Below, one piece after another: positions 11,464 through 24,600 of a stretch of DNA of 64,000 bases. The DNA is from Oopsacas minuta. Taxonomy: Eukaryota; Porifera; Hexactinellida; Lyssacinosida; Leucopsacidae. The notes under the pieces were generated by a model. That model did not search any database and was not told the origin of the DNA. It worked only from the letters and a program-made list of their open reading frames with translations. The stretch spans positions 434,001 through 498,000 of the forward strand of contig JAKMXF010000266.1 of the NCBI GenBank assembly GCA_024704765.1, in the 5' to 3' direction. The translations under genes and the position numbers were made by a program. Position 1 is the stretch's first letter, and each line of letters opens with the position of its first letter.

Positions 11464-12510
11464 ATTGATTTAGTTGAAATTGTTATTAGTTATTGCGTAT
11501 TGCTAAAATGTAATTTGGAAGATGTTGTAGATATATAGTGCTATTAAACTGTATTTTTATTAAGTCAGATTCTTCGTAAATATTACATCCAGTCAGCTCT
11601 CGTTATATCCACAATGATATCCCAAACCAAAGTTACGGTCTCTTGATCTTTGATATTACGAGAGTTGACTGTATTTGTATCAATTGTATGTTACCAGACC
11701 TTGGTAATCAATTTTATATGTTCTCGAAATGTATATACGTTTTTACGTATACTAAGTACATATATGTGCCCTCAGCCTCCTTGTATTATTGTCCTTTCGA
11801 ATTTATCTCTGTGGCAACCAGTAAAGAATCGCCTAATTCAGAACAAAATGGTAGGTTAACTAGACTTATATGGGAGTATGACATTTGTGTACAAAGCTTA
11901 TGTGACGTTTGTATACAGATATATTTGCACATAAAAGTCTTCCTCTGAACTTTATATTTATACACAGGAATTTCTTTAATAATATAACTACATATATACA
12001 CTACAACTCATTATATCTCTGTAACAGCCTTCGTACGGATTATTAAAATGTTAGAGTTGAATAATCTTGACTATTATAGATAATGAATATTTGCATGTAT
12101 TAATATCACACACATTTATTGAGACTATGGTTTAGAAAGTAATTCCAAAATAGATTGCATAATTATCGCATTTCTTGGCAATATAACACAGGCTATTTTC
12201 AATAAACAATATCCATTTACCTGCTCTTCCAAATAGGCTATAAATTTGTTTCAAATTGTTATCAGATCGCATCAAATCAGATATAATAAATTGAGATTTG
12301 AATCTTCATTTCAAAATAGGAGGTTTTTCATTTCTGAAATCAAGATTTACATTTTCTGCATAAACTTAGTGGTCTTTTATGAGCTCAGGTATTGTTATGT
12401 GCTTGTGATGTGGTGAAGAGATAAACTGCTCAATAGAGAGTATAAAATCTTTGTTAAACTATATCTTGTGTTCTTCCTTTTTTTCTTGCTTTTTCATATA
12501 TTTTTTAGAC
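11464..12510. other. Intergenic stretch between ANKFY1 and channel gene
   Basis: About 1 kb with no supported gene. It holds one short family A MITE (11590-11673). The rest is AT-rich with no recognised signal, apart from a pyrimidine run ending in TTTTTTAG just before the next start codon. Confidence 0.6.
11590..11673. mobile_element. Short family A MITE
   Basis: CAGTCAGCTCTCGTTATAT and ACGAGAGTTGACTGTA are inverted ends 84 bases apart, flanked by TA on the right. It is an internally deleted copy of the element at 21895. Confidence 0.8.
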
Positions 12511-15500
12511 ATGGCAAAGCTCTTTCTGCAAAGGTTGTCTAAATCTGGAACTGAATGTTCTAAAAGTTATGATTCTGTTGATATTACGACTGATTTGATT
12601 GATTCTGATGTAAATGAAGTCAGGTTTGTTTATTATTCAATTTAGTTCTTTAGGTTGCTTGTTTTCATTTCATTTTTTGAAATATATATCCTGGTGTTTA
12701 GTCATTGGTATACCTGGTGTTTAGTCATTTTAGATCTCAATGTAATTCAGCTTCATAATATAGAAGCTATTTAATTGAGGCAATTGAGCTGATTTTTATA
12801 CTGCTTCGTCTTGCACGTTAAACATGTAATCCAAATCCCATGAATTGAGAAAATTTTACACTATTAAAGTATGATCGGATAATAATGATAAATACACCTA
12901 GATTAAGCTCGGATAATAATGATAAATACACCTAGATTAAGCTTAATCAAATGTATCAATTACACTGGCTCTGGCCTAAAAAACTTTTTAATAGGGAACA
13001 ATGGGTAAAAGCAATTCGTAGCTACGACTCTCTACAACTGAAAGAAATGCTGAATGAGGGCTTTGTGTCTACAAATTGGACTTACAGAACTAATAAGAAA
13101 TTAAAACACACTGATCTTGTCAACTGCAATGTAGACAGTGTTATATCTAAAGGTTCTGTGGGTACAGCACCAATTAATACGAGTGAAATTACATGTCTTG
13201 ATGTAGCCATCTCAACTAATGATAGTACGTTGATTATTTCGATAGCATTCTATAATTAACACTGCATACAGTATTGATACATACTTTTGTTAATGCAGAG
13301 TGCATGCACATATATGAGGATCACATATTTCCATATCTTTAGCTGATTATCTATTAACCGAAATACGCAATTATCACTGAAATGGCATACGAATGATCCT
13401 GGAATTGTATATTGATATGTTTACGTGCTAGAATTTGTATTACGGAATGGCAGTTCATACGTATACTAGTGTATATTCATAGCTCCGTATAGTCGATTAT
13501 GTTTCCTTATTCTGAAGCCTGATCATGAATCAGTTAAATCTTATGAAATCTATTAATCCCGAATAAACTTTTTCATTATGTTACGTTAACTATACCATAT
13601 GATTTTCTAATAGCTGAGCTGCTGGATCTCTATTGGTCTAATATGGCAAGAGACGAGTTTGACGTCACAAATCTAAACAGAGCATTAGCTCTAGCCTGTA
13701 GGGTAACTAAAGTCAGTAGTAAAATAGTGATACAGTTGCTGTCGATGGGAGCTGAAGTTAATTACATACACTCAGATGTACCTGTTATTATCCTAGCTGT
13801 ATGGACTGAGAAGATTCCTGCAGTTGAGTATATGCTGGATTTGCAACCAAATCTTGTCAACTCTCATATACTCAGTGATACTGTGGTGAATAAGCATAAG
13901 TTTGAAGGTTTGTAATTTTAGTGCAGCTCCTTTAGGGAATGTCCTAGTGTATGGACGAAGTGCGGTGTCTGTACCTCCGTACGGGTGTCCGTGCAAAATC
14001 TAGCAGTCCGATTAACATGGAAATAGGTACACAAACTTTGGTCGGAGATTTGACATGGAGTATAATACATTCTAATGTGAATTTTCGCATCTTTCCATGC
14101 TAAATTCATAAGCAAGCTAGAGAGTAGGTTTCAACATGTTGTCAGGTGTAATTGGGTGTATAGAGTCCAATTTGAGATTTTCAGATCCTGAAAGTTATTA
14201 ATTCACATATTAATCATATGATTAATTATACTTCACACCTGTATTTACGAATAATTATAGAAGTTTCGTCTCAACGACTATCCTTGTCAATCTAAGTAAT
14301 CAGGGTTCATTAGGTAGAAAATGACCCGTGTTGCACTCAATGTCTGTCTGCTGGAAATTTTTGGTATTGTAAAATTCACGATTCTTTATGCACAGGTCAA
14401 TCATCTCCATTACATCATGCATCTGCTACTGGTAATAGCGAGTTGGTTAGCCTACTTATGCAACGAGGAGCTGATCTGAAGTCACATGATGATGAGAATC
14501 AAGATGTGTTCTTCTATGCTCAGCATGAGAGTATATGTGATACTATGTTGAAGGAGTATGTAGCTAGAACAGGAGACAAGAGTCAGCTGATTGGGTTACC
14601 GTTACATGGCCTAGTTAAGAGAGGATTTGTTCAAAGTTTTAAGACAATTGTAGACCAGAATATCACAGTCACTTCAGATCAAGGTAGGTATACCTGATTT
14701 GAATTTTGTCTGTTTGTCTGTTGGTTTTGAAAATAGTTCAGAATCCTATCATGGCTTTATTTATTTATTTATTTTTATGATATAATTATATTTATTAGCA
14801 TTTATTTGCAATTATTTACTTATTTTCAGTACAAATGAATGTAAAATGTCTACAAACAGACTTCAAATACGAGATTCCTGATTCTTCCAAGAAAAGCATA
14901 TCTCTCCTACAGTACATAGCAGGCCATGACAAGAGTGAAGCTTTCTTAGAATATCTCCCTGTCAAGGCTATAGTAGACTTATTCATGTGGAAATATGGAT
15001 ATATAATGTTATCTCTAAGGATATTACAATTCTTATTGTTTCTAATAGCAATGACATTCAGTTTAGTTCTAGCAACTTCATTGCCTAATCCCAGCGTCTA
15101 TGATACATCTCCTCTATCAATCTGGAGAGGTTAGTTGTAGTTTTAGAATGTATATCTTGGATTAAATTTCATATGCATTACTTATTACCGTTTCCTCTCA
15201 TATGTGTCTAACTGGCTTACTCCTTGGCATGTCCTATATTTATATAATTATTTTTGTAGCTTTATGTGATTTCTATTTTATTGCTGGTGGTATTCATAAC
15301 TCCTTCTTCGAGGTGATAGAATTCTGTTTGATATGGAAGCATCATTTCAATATAACACGTACAATTAGAGGTGCTAAGCTAAAACGTTATGGAACATTTT
15401 CTCATGCTGTTGCTTTGATATTCTCTTTTCCTCCTACATTTGTGGACTATGCTACTGACTGGTATAACTGGATTGATATATGTGCTGGTAAGACTTTCAT

Positions 15501-17037
15501 GTTACACAAACAAAATGAAAAACTAACAAACATACAAACAAACGAATAAATAATTAAACGAACGAAAGTGTGAACAGTCGAGCAAACAAACAAACAAACA
15601 AACAAACAAACAAACAAACAAACAAACAAACAAACAAACAAACAAACAAATAAACAAATAAACAAACCAAAAATCAACAAACAAATGTATTTATTTAACG
15701 AATCATTTTATCTTCAGGAGTTACCTTATTCCTCTACGTCCCATTGCGTTTAACTAACAACCCTTATCAATGGTTGATGGCATCTCTTGTATATTTCTTC
15801 AGTTCTACTCTAATATTCAAATATTTAACGGTATCTCCATTCGCTACATACATACAGATAATACTCTCTACTCTTTTCAAAGATCTCCCTAAATTCATTC
15901 TAACATTTATATTTCCTATACTAACCTTTGGTGGCTCTTTCTTCATAGCTCTTAGATTTACTGGCACTAGTGAGAATGCTAATGAGACACATACGGCATC
16001 TCATGAGCAGATTTCGAAGATTTTCTTGGTTCAAGACTCAACGTATTTTAATACTTTATTGACTGAAATACGAATACTAATAGAGCAAGGTAATTCCTAC
16101 TATTGTTATTATTAATATTATATTCACAGGCAGGCCCCCTACCTATCATTGAAAAAAGAGCTTGATAATCCTGAATTCCATTAAAGCTAAGTCTACTGTA
16201 TTGCAAGTATCCATCATGAATAGATACTACTTACTGACATGTATATTTATCCATGGTGATTTCTATCTAGGTTCTGTAATAAAGAGATTCTATCTCCTTG
16301 ACTTGAACTGGCTTGCAGCTATATATCTGTTCATATTCACATTCTTTACATTGCTGGTTGTCAGGGCTATATTCATAGCTCAGCTCTCCAACACATATGC
16401 TCGGTCTAGAGCACAGGCAGATAAGATAGCTACAAAATTCAGATTAGACTTCCTAGCAAGACTAATGGGACATGGTTCTATAGTGTCTGTATTGTTTAAT
16501 GTCAAAAAGCGGTTTTATGTAGAAGAGATTACTCTGTCTAGGAGGAGTTTACAGAATAGCTTTGATAGCGGTCAGTATAATTTATAAAGACAATTGTTTT
16601 CAGTGTAATTAATTAACATAGTGATACTACTAGCAATTGACAAAGATTGTTTTGTACTCTTGCTTATTAACAATACAATTTGACTTTCCTTGCTTGTACT
16701 TTAATGCTACTGATACCGTTTATAGAGTTAGGAATTAGCTGCTATAATATTCTAAATTAATTTGACTTACTGAATCCTTATATCTGTATTTCTTTCAATA
16801 GATTATCAGCGTTATTACGGAGATTCCTCTCTGCGTAATAGAGAACTTAGGGAAGATATATTAGAAAAGGTTTCTGCACTAATCACCATAGAAAGTGCTA
16901 AGCAACAAGATATCCTAACAGAAATATTGAGAGAAATAAAAGGCAGACCTCCCAATAATGCTTTTAGTAGTGAATCAGCTCTTAATGTCTTATTCCAACA
17001 ACATCCGAGCATAGAAATTGATCATTGTGATTCATGA
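12511..17037 (+). CDS. Ankyrin-type TRP-like cation channel
   Basis: Nine exons: 12511-12623, 12995-13224, 13614-13907, 14396-14683, 14830-15129, 15260-15487, 15718-16089, 16271-16570 and 16802-17037. They give 786 residues in one frame. The N-terminal half has weak ankyrin repeats (best core SPLHHASATGNSELVSLLMQ in exon 4). Six membrane segments follow: S1 near 366-390, S5 near 544-563, a pore loop with glycosylation-type NET, and S6 near 622-648. S6 runs straight into IAQLSNTY, the spot where TRP/PKD-type channels have a similar L-I-A-Q-M-S-x-T-Y segment. The tail is charged and possibly coiled (LREDILEKV). I recognise the ion-transport fold but not a vertebrate subfamily. Introns 3-8 are all phase 1. 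The start ATG comes 2 bases after a TTTTTTAG, so a 5' UTR intron or trans-splice site may precede it. Confidence 0.75.
12690..12735. repeat. Two-copy 24-base tandem repeat
   Basis: 'Cctggtgtttagtcattggt' is followed one period later by 'cctggtgtttagtcatt'. It lies in intron 1 of the channel gene. Confidence 0.8.
12876..12943. repeat. Perfect 34-base tandem duplication
   Basis: Two identical units beginning CGGATAATAATGATAAATAC, back to back, end about 50 bases before the exon 2 acceptor of the channel gene. Confidence 0.9.
15584..15675. repeat. (AAAC)n microsatellite
   Basis: About 20 near-perfect AAAC units with a few AAAT interruptions. They lie in an intron of the channel gene, ending about 40 bases before the acceptor of the S4-S5 exon. 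Confidence 0.95.
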
Positions 17038-17331
17038 ACAATCAATCCTAGCTCATTGAAATATATTCACATCTTCTTTCTGTTGGTATGAGTGTGTTTA
17101 ATATTTTGTCGTTATTTAGGAGTGTGCTTTAGTTTGTTTGTTGTGTAGGAGTTTAATTAAGACAATTATTATCTATTTTTTTCAAAATTGATTGTTAAAA
17201 GGAAATTTCGAGTACGGCAAATTTTACGGGGGATTTTACTCTGCTGTCAAGGTGATGCTTCCAGAGGGGAGAATTTAGACCCCTTGGACCCATTTCTAAA
17301 TGAACCTCTTTAGGGTCTGTATTTGTGTAAT

Positions 17332-17510
17332 TTAGTGTAACCTCCACAAACCCGGATCCTGTGGAAATGGGGAACTTTGGGAATGTAAATACATCGAGCG
17401 AATTCCTAGTCCCAAACAAATGAACCTCCATAACGGCGAATTTGGCTGAAACAGGGAAATGGGGTAGCATTTTCGCCGCCTGGCACCCCTTATTGTGGCG
17501 GTTATACTAT
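17332..17510. mobile_element. Family B TIR element
   Basis: Left end TTAGTGTAACCTCCACAAAC and right end GTGGCGGTTATACTA are inverted. The interior phrases 'cgaattcctagtcc', 'aaatgaacctcc' and 'gggtagcattttcg' recur in other family B copies. It is immediately upstream of the unknown gene at 17534. Confidence 0.8.
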
Positions 17511-17533
17511 CATTTCATTCGTATTCAGGTATA

Positions 17534-18193
17534 ATGTATCATAAAAGCTCCGCTACAGTAACAAGGAACGGCATTGAACCAATTGACAACTCTGTGACTA
17601 TGAAAACGAATTCAATTTTAAGTCCTAACAGAATACAAACCAATAGAACTACACGTTTAACTTCCAAACAACATAGGTCCACACTTGAGGAACATTTGAG
17701 TGATCTCAAAAATAAAGAAAGGTCATTTTTTCCTCCATCTTTACCAACCTTTTCTACATCAGAAGCACCAATAAAATCACCCTCACTACTTACTAATCAT
17801 TCGCTACAATACCAAATATATCCAGACTTTGTTAACCAAAAATTGGCAGAACAAGTTGGTAGTGATAATACAATTGTAAATGAATATAAACCTTCACCAG
17901 AACACGTTATTATTCAACAATCTAAACCTCTCCTTAATAGCACTGATTATACGATAGCAGAATATAGCGATTATGGAGATAGCATAATTCCAGCTACTAA
18001 TCCGTCAAACCAGTTACCAAAACTGTTTTTATCCCCTCTGGAACCTTGCCATACTGCCTCCTACATGGATACAGACTTCCCAATATTTAACAATGAAACT
18101 TGTATAGAAACAAATGAACATACTTTGACCCTACCACCTGATTCAATTCCTTGTAAAGCTAATAAGCTTGACATCTATTCTAACGAAATTTAG
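17534..18193 (+). CDS. Unknown Ser/Thr/Pro-rich protein
   Basis: I do not recognise this 219-residue product. It is hydrophilic, rich in Ser, Thr, Asn and Pro, with no membrane segment or signal peptide from this start. The C-terminal half is acidic and Tyr-containing (ITIAEY-like and DYGDS stretches). The ATG follows an acceptor-like TATTCAG by 5 bases. Either an upstream exon exists or this is a single-exon gene with a leader acceptor. The family B MITE ends just 24 bases upstream. Length and even composition favour a real coding exon over chance, but function is unknown. Confidence 0.5.
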   Translation: MYHKSSATVTRNGIEPIDNSVTMKTNSILSPNRIQTNRTTRLTSKQHRSTLEEHLSDLKNKERSFFPPSLPTFSTSEAPIKSPSLLTNHSLQYQIYPDFVNQKLAEQVGSDNTIVNEYKPSPEHVIIQQSKPLLNSTDYTIAEYSDYGDSIIPATNPSNQLPKLFLSPLEPCHTASYMDTDFPIFNNETCIETNEHTLTLPPDSIPCKANKLDIYSNEI

Positions 18194-18674
18194 CACTTTA
18201 ACCCACGCGCTTACTCTAGAAGTATATAGTTAGGTTCTTGGTATTTAATCCATGAATATACATAAGCTATTGGAGATTTCTTATAAATAATTCATTCTTC
18301 AAGTCATCTTCTTACTTATACGTATATGTTTGTTGTCTGTATTGATTGAAGGAACTGGATATTGGCATTCGAGGGTATTTTGCTTTTCTGGTCTGAGTCG
18401 GATTTAATTTATGGACACTTACAATTTTTATCTTTTCGAGGTATTGAGTGCCAATTGCGCGAAAACAAGTGTTACCTGACTATCTATTCTCATTCAGTAC
18501 TAAGGTCCCTATCTTATAATATTTCCCAATGATATTTAGTGTGCATACATTGTACTAGCCAGTATACACACTATATAAAGAAGAATACCACATTAGCTGT
18601 GTATTATTTATAATATATTTCTCTGATTAATTTACACACAATCTGTTTACTAACCTGTATAGAGCATTGGTAAG
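18194..18674. other. Intergenic stretch, nothing recognised
   Basis: About 480 AT-rich bases between the unknown gene and the smoothelin homologue. No repeat family or coding signal is seen. Confidence 0.5.
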
Positions 18675-21600
18675 ATGAGTGAGGAAGGTACACTGCTTGA
18701 GGAAATGTCAGAAGCCGAATTGAAGAAGTTGGTGAGTTTTATTGTAATCCCCGTAAATTATGGACAGATAATAGTACCATAATTTGATATACAATGAATA
18801 AACTCTTGAAAATGAGTTCTTTCGGCAATAGCTTGGGGTAGATACATACAGTGTTTCCACATCCCGTAGTTGTATTAGCAAAAGAGTGAAATCTCATTCT
18901 CTGAAACTTGTCACTGGCCAAAACCATTCTTTATTTAATCTCTCGAAAACTGCAAATTGTTTATATAAACATACATTCGCTGCATATTCCCAATATACGT
19001 ATTACATAGGCCATTTGCTAATTTGAACACATCCTATTTGCTGGCGACTATACAGAGTACAGATGCTGTGTATTCTATCAACTGTTACTGGTTAGTGCAT
19101 ATTAGTAGATCTATGGATACAGTATACATTTCCAATACAGCTGACCATCTAAAGTGGATTATTATTGCACTAATGATGCTGTAAGATCAGAACTTATAAC
19201 CGGTATCAATTTTATACCCAAGTAAATGTACACATTAACAAACTGTTCATGTGAAATAATTGATGCAGTGAGTATACATAACTTTAGAATATGAAATATG
19301 TATGGAATTTGTCATGTGTCATGGCACTATTTGAATAATAGATTGAGTATAATACATTCCTGGAATACTAGACAAATTCGAGGATTATTTTATCCAAACG
19401 ATAAGTACAAAGGCTGAAGGGTAGAGTATTGCTGACCTCCGTTGGGAACTGCTCACATTTGCTAGTTTTTTGAGGCGAAACAAGGACGGTAGTACAATAC
19501 CTCTTATACTTACAGCTGATACTTTTGTATTAGTTAACGATTCTAACTCAACTAATTGGAAGCATTGATCAATCCTGAAAAGTAATTAGTCTAGTGTTCA
19601 CTGTTCACGATGTCGGAATACTGGTTACAATAATTCTCATTAGCAAATTATAATAAATAATAAATAACCTGATTAACTCTGGCTCTATCACGCGGAATCT
19701 ATTGCATTTGAATTAGCAGTGCATTATTAATAAATTATCAAATTTCCCAATTATACTACACACATTTGGTATTGTTTAGTTTACCAGCAATTGTTTGTTT
19801 GTTTGTTTGTTTGTTTGTTTGTTTGTTTATACACACTGGCTTTTCTTGGTAGATAACTTATTAGTAATGTATTGAGCTAGTTTTCATCAAAACTCTTGTA
19901 CTTATGCAATTTAACATTAACTGTATTGTCTTTGTGTTAATTGTCTGTTGAAGCTGTCAATAATTTCTTGAGGGAAATCCTTTTGGCTTATAACAATCCT
20001 TAAATATTCTCGTTTGAATCAGATTATGTTTTCCTGACCTTCTTTTCCAACACAACAATTGTATCCGTAATTATTGGCTACATAATGTCTACCACATTTT
20101 CCCTCCCTCAATCAGATACTTCCACACATAATTGTGGTTGTTGCATTCATATATTTATCATATTTTAAATATTCTGCACATCATTACATGGCTTAAAATA
20201 TATGATCAACATTCTGTGGTAGCACATATGCTTTATATCAGATAATTCAATGCAAGTTATGTAAACTGATCATTTTATACCAGAGGGAATACTGGAGACA
20301 TGTGTGTAAAGAGATATGGGATTTATCAGTCATTTGATTCAATTTAATAATTGATTCAAATGATTCAGCTAATCTGTAAGATAATATGCAAGTAGATGTC
20401 AATTTCATACAGCTCCTATATCCATGTTCTTTAATTAGCTCGCTCTTAGGGCTAGTACCATTCCACCTACTTAATGACATACCGTGATATAAAACAATAT
20501 ATTTAATCTTGGATCGGCCTTTTCATGTAATAGGGCTTCTGTGAAGTGTGCAAGGAGTTATCGGGTTTCTTTCATATTGGCCTTTCTTTGATATGTTTTA
20601 CTAGGTCTGAATTCTGGTAAAGATGTACGAATAAGAACCTACAATGTATTTATGATTATTATCTTATCCACAGCTTGAAACTGCTAGCGATTATCAAGAG
20701 AGATCCCAGATCCGATCAGCACTCAGAAAGTTAAAGAAATCTCGGGGAGAAGACCCAGCTACAAGTAAAAATGCTAATTACACACGTCGCGGCCATCAGG
20801 TAGCTTGAATTCTTGTTTTTATGCCAGTAGACTTCACCACAATTCTACTATATGAATTTGTGGAATAAATAAATAATTTTGAAACATCTGTGTATTATTA
20901 ATTTACATATACTTTTGGCCTCATTTTCATGAACTCTTTGGTTTTGACCGCATTATGAACAAATAGGGCTATTTCATTGAAATGAAAACATTTGTAATTT
21001 GTAACACTAATTACTGCCCTTATTGAGTCAGTGATTAATTTACACAAATATATACATAATTACATATTTAGTTGATAATAATTATTCTACTTTATTATTG
21101 TTATCTTACACAGCTGATATTATTTTTCTAGCTAATCTTTGAGCTATGTATTAATCTCAATATAGCAAGTGTGAACAAGTTTGTTCAATTATTTTCACTT
21201 TCTTTTTCTTAAAAAAATACATGAATTTACCCATTCGAACTGGAAAATGCAAATTCTGATTCAGCGTACTTTGGTATCTTTGTGTAGCAATTGAGAATTA
21301 GTCTCTACGTATATTTTCAGATTTCAGAGATTTGTTTACTTTATGTTCATAAAACAACAAATACATGTACATATGATTAATTTACAAGTGTAACAATCGA
21401 ATTCGGCATAAACCATATATTGAGTTAATTCCTATATACTTCCTTGATAAACACTATTTAATTATATACACGTCCTCTCAATGTGTTATTCCCCTAGATT
21501 GAGCCAACAACATTCAAACTAGACCAACCCGTTTACTACGGTCACATTGGAACGGCTAGTTCTAACCGTAGGAAGGAACCGCAACTAACTGTTCCTAAAC

Positions 21601-24600
21601 CAAAACATTTTATCCCTGGAATGATGTCTCCAATGGCAAAACGTAAAGATTCTGAGGATATGCTCTCATCTGACGGTGGCAAGAGTTCTCTCTCTACTGT
21701 ACATAGTTATGCAGAGAGGACAGCATCCTATGACATAACAAATAGTCGCGAGAAGGAGACTGCAGTCAGAGCACACTCATATGGTTTTGATCAACAAATG
21801 AATATGAGAAATTCTCCTGGTTAGTGCTACCATTACTGCCTACTTATATTGAAATTTTTGCACCAAATCTCTGTTATCGTAGATTAATGTTTGATACAGC
21901 TAACTCCGGTTATATCGAAGCTCAAAGGACCGCGATAATGACTTCGATAAAACCGATGGATTGTATGTTACTTTGATGGTTTGGGACCATATTTGTACAA
22001 TTTCAGAATTCGATATGACGGGAGTTGACTGTATTTGTAAATTTTTGATATTATTCCTGTCCTAACTAGATCTCGGATATCCAGAGAGTCCATTACAATC
22101 TAGTTCAGGGATAGAAATGCCTTCTTACAGTTCTGAACATACAGAAGGGAGTGATGATCATCTACAAGAGAATGGAATATCTAATGTAAATATATTTATA
22201 CACACTATATGTTGAATATATTTTATTTATCTTTATATTAGCTTCAAGCTGTGAGTCCACAATTACAACCAGAACAAGACATAACTCTAACAGAATCTCA
22301 GGTCGAATCATCTACTGAACCAGAATCTAGCATAGAACCTGTATCAAGCTTAGAACCTGCATTTAACTCTATTGACTCTTCTCATCACACTGATGCGAGC
22401 AGTAAGAACACACATAGAATATCTAAAAAGGCAGATGGAGAGCTGGATCAACTCACACAACAGGTAGGGAGTAATTACATATATGAATAAGTGCTTATAA
22501 TTTACATGTGGTAGTGAATTGATAATTCAGCTGTTCAATTTTGAATTTATATTTTTGCGCTTACTTGGATTAATTAACAGATCAGATCACCTCAGCAAAT
22601 TCTAATTTATTCTCACTCTAAATGTGTGAATACAGTAATGTATCCTATATACTAATTAAATCGTCTATGTTCTATAGAATATTTTGGTTTAATAACCGAT
22701 TGCATCATAACTTAATCTTCAAACAATTAGCGCTAATTCCGACAAAAATGCTGAATAAACTATTCACAAATGCCAAGTACAAGTACTTTTGATAACTCTC
22801 AATAACGTCAAAGGGACCTATGTTGGATACATTGTCACATAGAATTTGTATTATATAAAGGTCGAATGATATGAAATAAGTTTATGAACTCGTATGTAAA
22901 TCTCCTTTAAGGCTTGCAGCTATTGTGTAATTTGCTTGTTTGCTACATTTTACTGGATTGTAATTGCACAGTTTCGTTCAAACCAGACCACGAATATTTT
23001 AATAAACTAGCCCGTGGCCAATGTAAAATAAAGTACTACCTAATTCACATTTCTATTCGAATTACGTGTGTAATCTACCTGACTATCATATCTTGCCTTC
23101 AGTAGTATAATTTATGTATTATTGGTTAAGGAGTAGAAACAGATATCTCTAAAACATAAATATACAAATTCATGAGGAATCTTACAACAGATGTTTTTAG
23201 GTTACTGATTTCCATTTTCCAACTCATGGACATAATTACTGTCACTAAAAACAAAGGGATAAATTATGAGTTTGCTATCACATATCATTTGTAGCCTATT
23301 AAATTAGTTGTCTATTTAGTACATTATAGCTCTCTTCCTTTGAAGTTTCATGTTAGTATTTTCAAAAAGGAAGTTGCAAAAGATCCTTTGTCCGAGTATC
23401 GAATCGTTTATTGAATATATGGATTGAATGGAGCCCTGTGCTTCGATTAAACTTCTGTTAAGTAGTAATGGCGTCATTTTGTTTATAGCTCGCCTATAGT
23501 GACAACCCAGAGGAACAAGTACAATTGAGAAAGAAGATCAGAGAAACGAGGGAGCTAGCAGGGAGGGGTCGTATGCACAAACATACTTCCTTCATACAGA
23601 TTGATGTTAAGAAAGGTAGCAGTGCCAATAAGACAGAGTCTGGATCTAGTTCTCCTACATACACTCCTAGACACCTTACAGTAGATGAGGTTAATGAAAT
23701 ATCTGATATTCCTGTCAATAATGGAGAAGTTAGTATACTATAACTAATACTGTAAGATGAGATCAGTGCTAATATATGGCCGGATTATGTAAGAATGTTC
23801 TCTAAGCCGTTTGCATCCGTGTAATCTGATGCATTTGAGACTACAGTGTTACTTCCACAAACGGGGTTGTCAGGGACGCCAAAAATGCTACCCCGTTTCC
23901 CCGTTATTATCAAATTCCACTTCCGTGGAGGTTCATTTGTATGAGACGAAAATTCGCTATATTTATTTTTCACTCCGTTTCCAGAAGTTCCTTGTTTGTG
24001 GATGTTTACTGTAATTATATTTCCTTAAAATTCAATATGTTTAATCATCTGAATATAACCGCGATACAATACCTCAACCCTGAAACAGTTCTTAATCCTC
24101 CGCGAATACATTTGCTTATTATTAAAAACCACTAGTAATTACAATGCTTGAGTAGTTCACGTAGCAAACTTGCTATAAACTGTTGTTGATTGGGATGTAG
24201 GATGTGGGTTAACAGGTAACTATGTAACTGTGTATCCGCACATAAATATGTGATCTATAAATATTCTGATTTTATTATTTTCAAACACATTCAATCCTTT
24301 CAAAACGTTCGTTGTTGATAATGTTGGTCATTCAGGTAAAAAAATAATTATTCAATATTTATCAAATATTTACATAATTTATGCCATATTTAATCTGTAG
24401 ATTCACACGTCAGTTTATAGTCAAGAGCCAGACGTATCTCCTACTGCATTAAGCTCATCTCCACTACACCTGGACCTTGATAGTAATGAGATTATTTCTA
24501 ATGAATATTCCTCTTCTGATGAATTAGAAGGTAATTGAATATTTTATGATTAATTAAAATTCGTTAAATTGCATTAGGAAATATGCAGGAATGTATGAGA

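Noticed and set aside
15447-15680. Minus-strand ORF with FVCL repeats
   Set aside because: It is the translation of the (AAAC)n microsatellite, not a gene.
23785-24135. Overlapping ORFs on both strands
   Set aside because: They cover the family B element in smoothelin intron 6 and have no conserved content.
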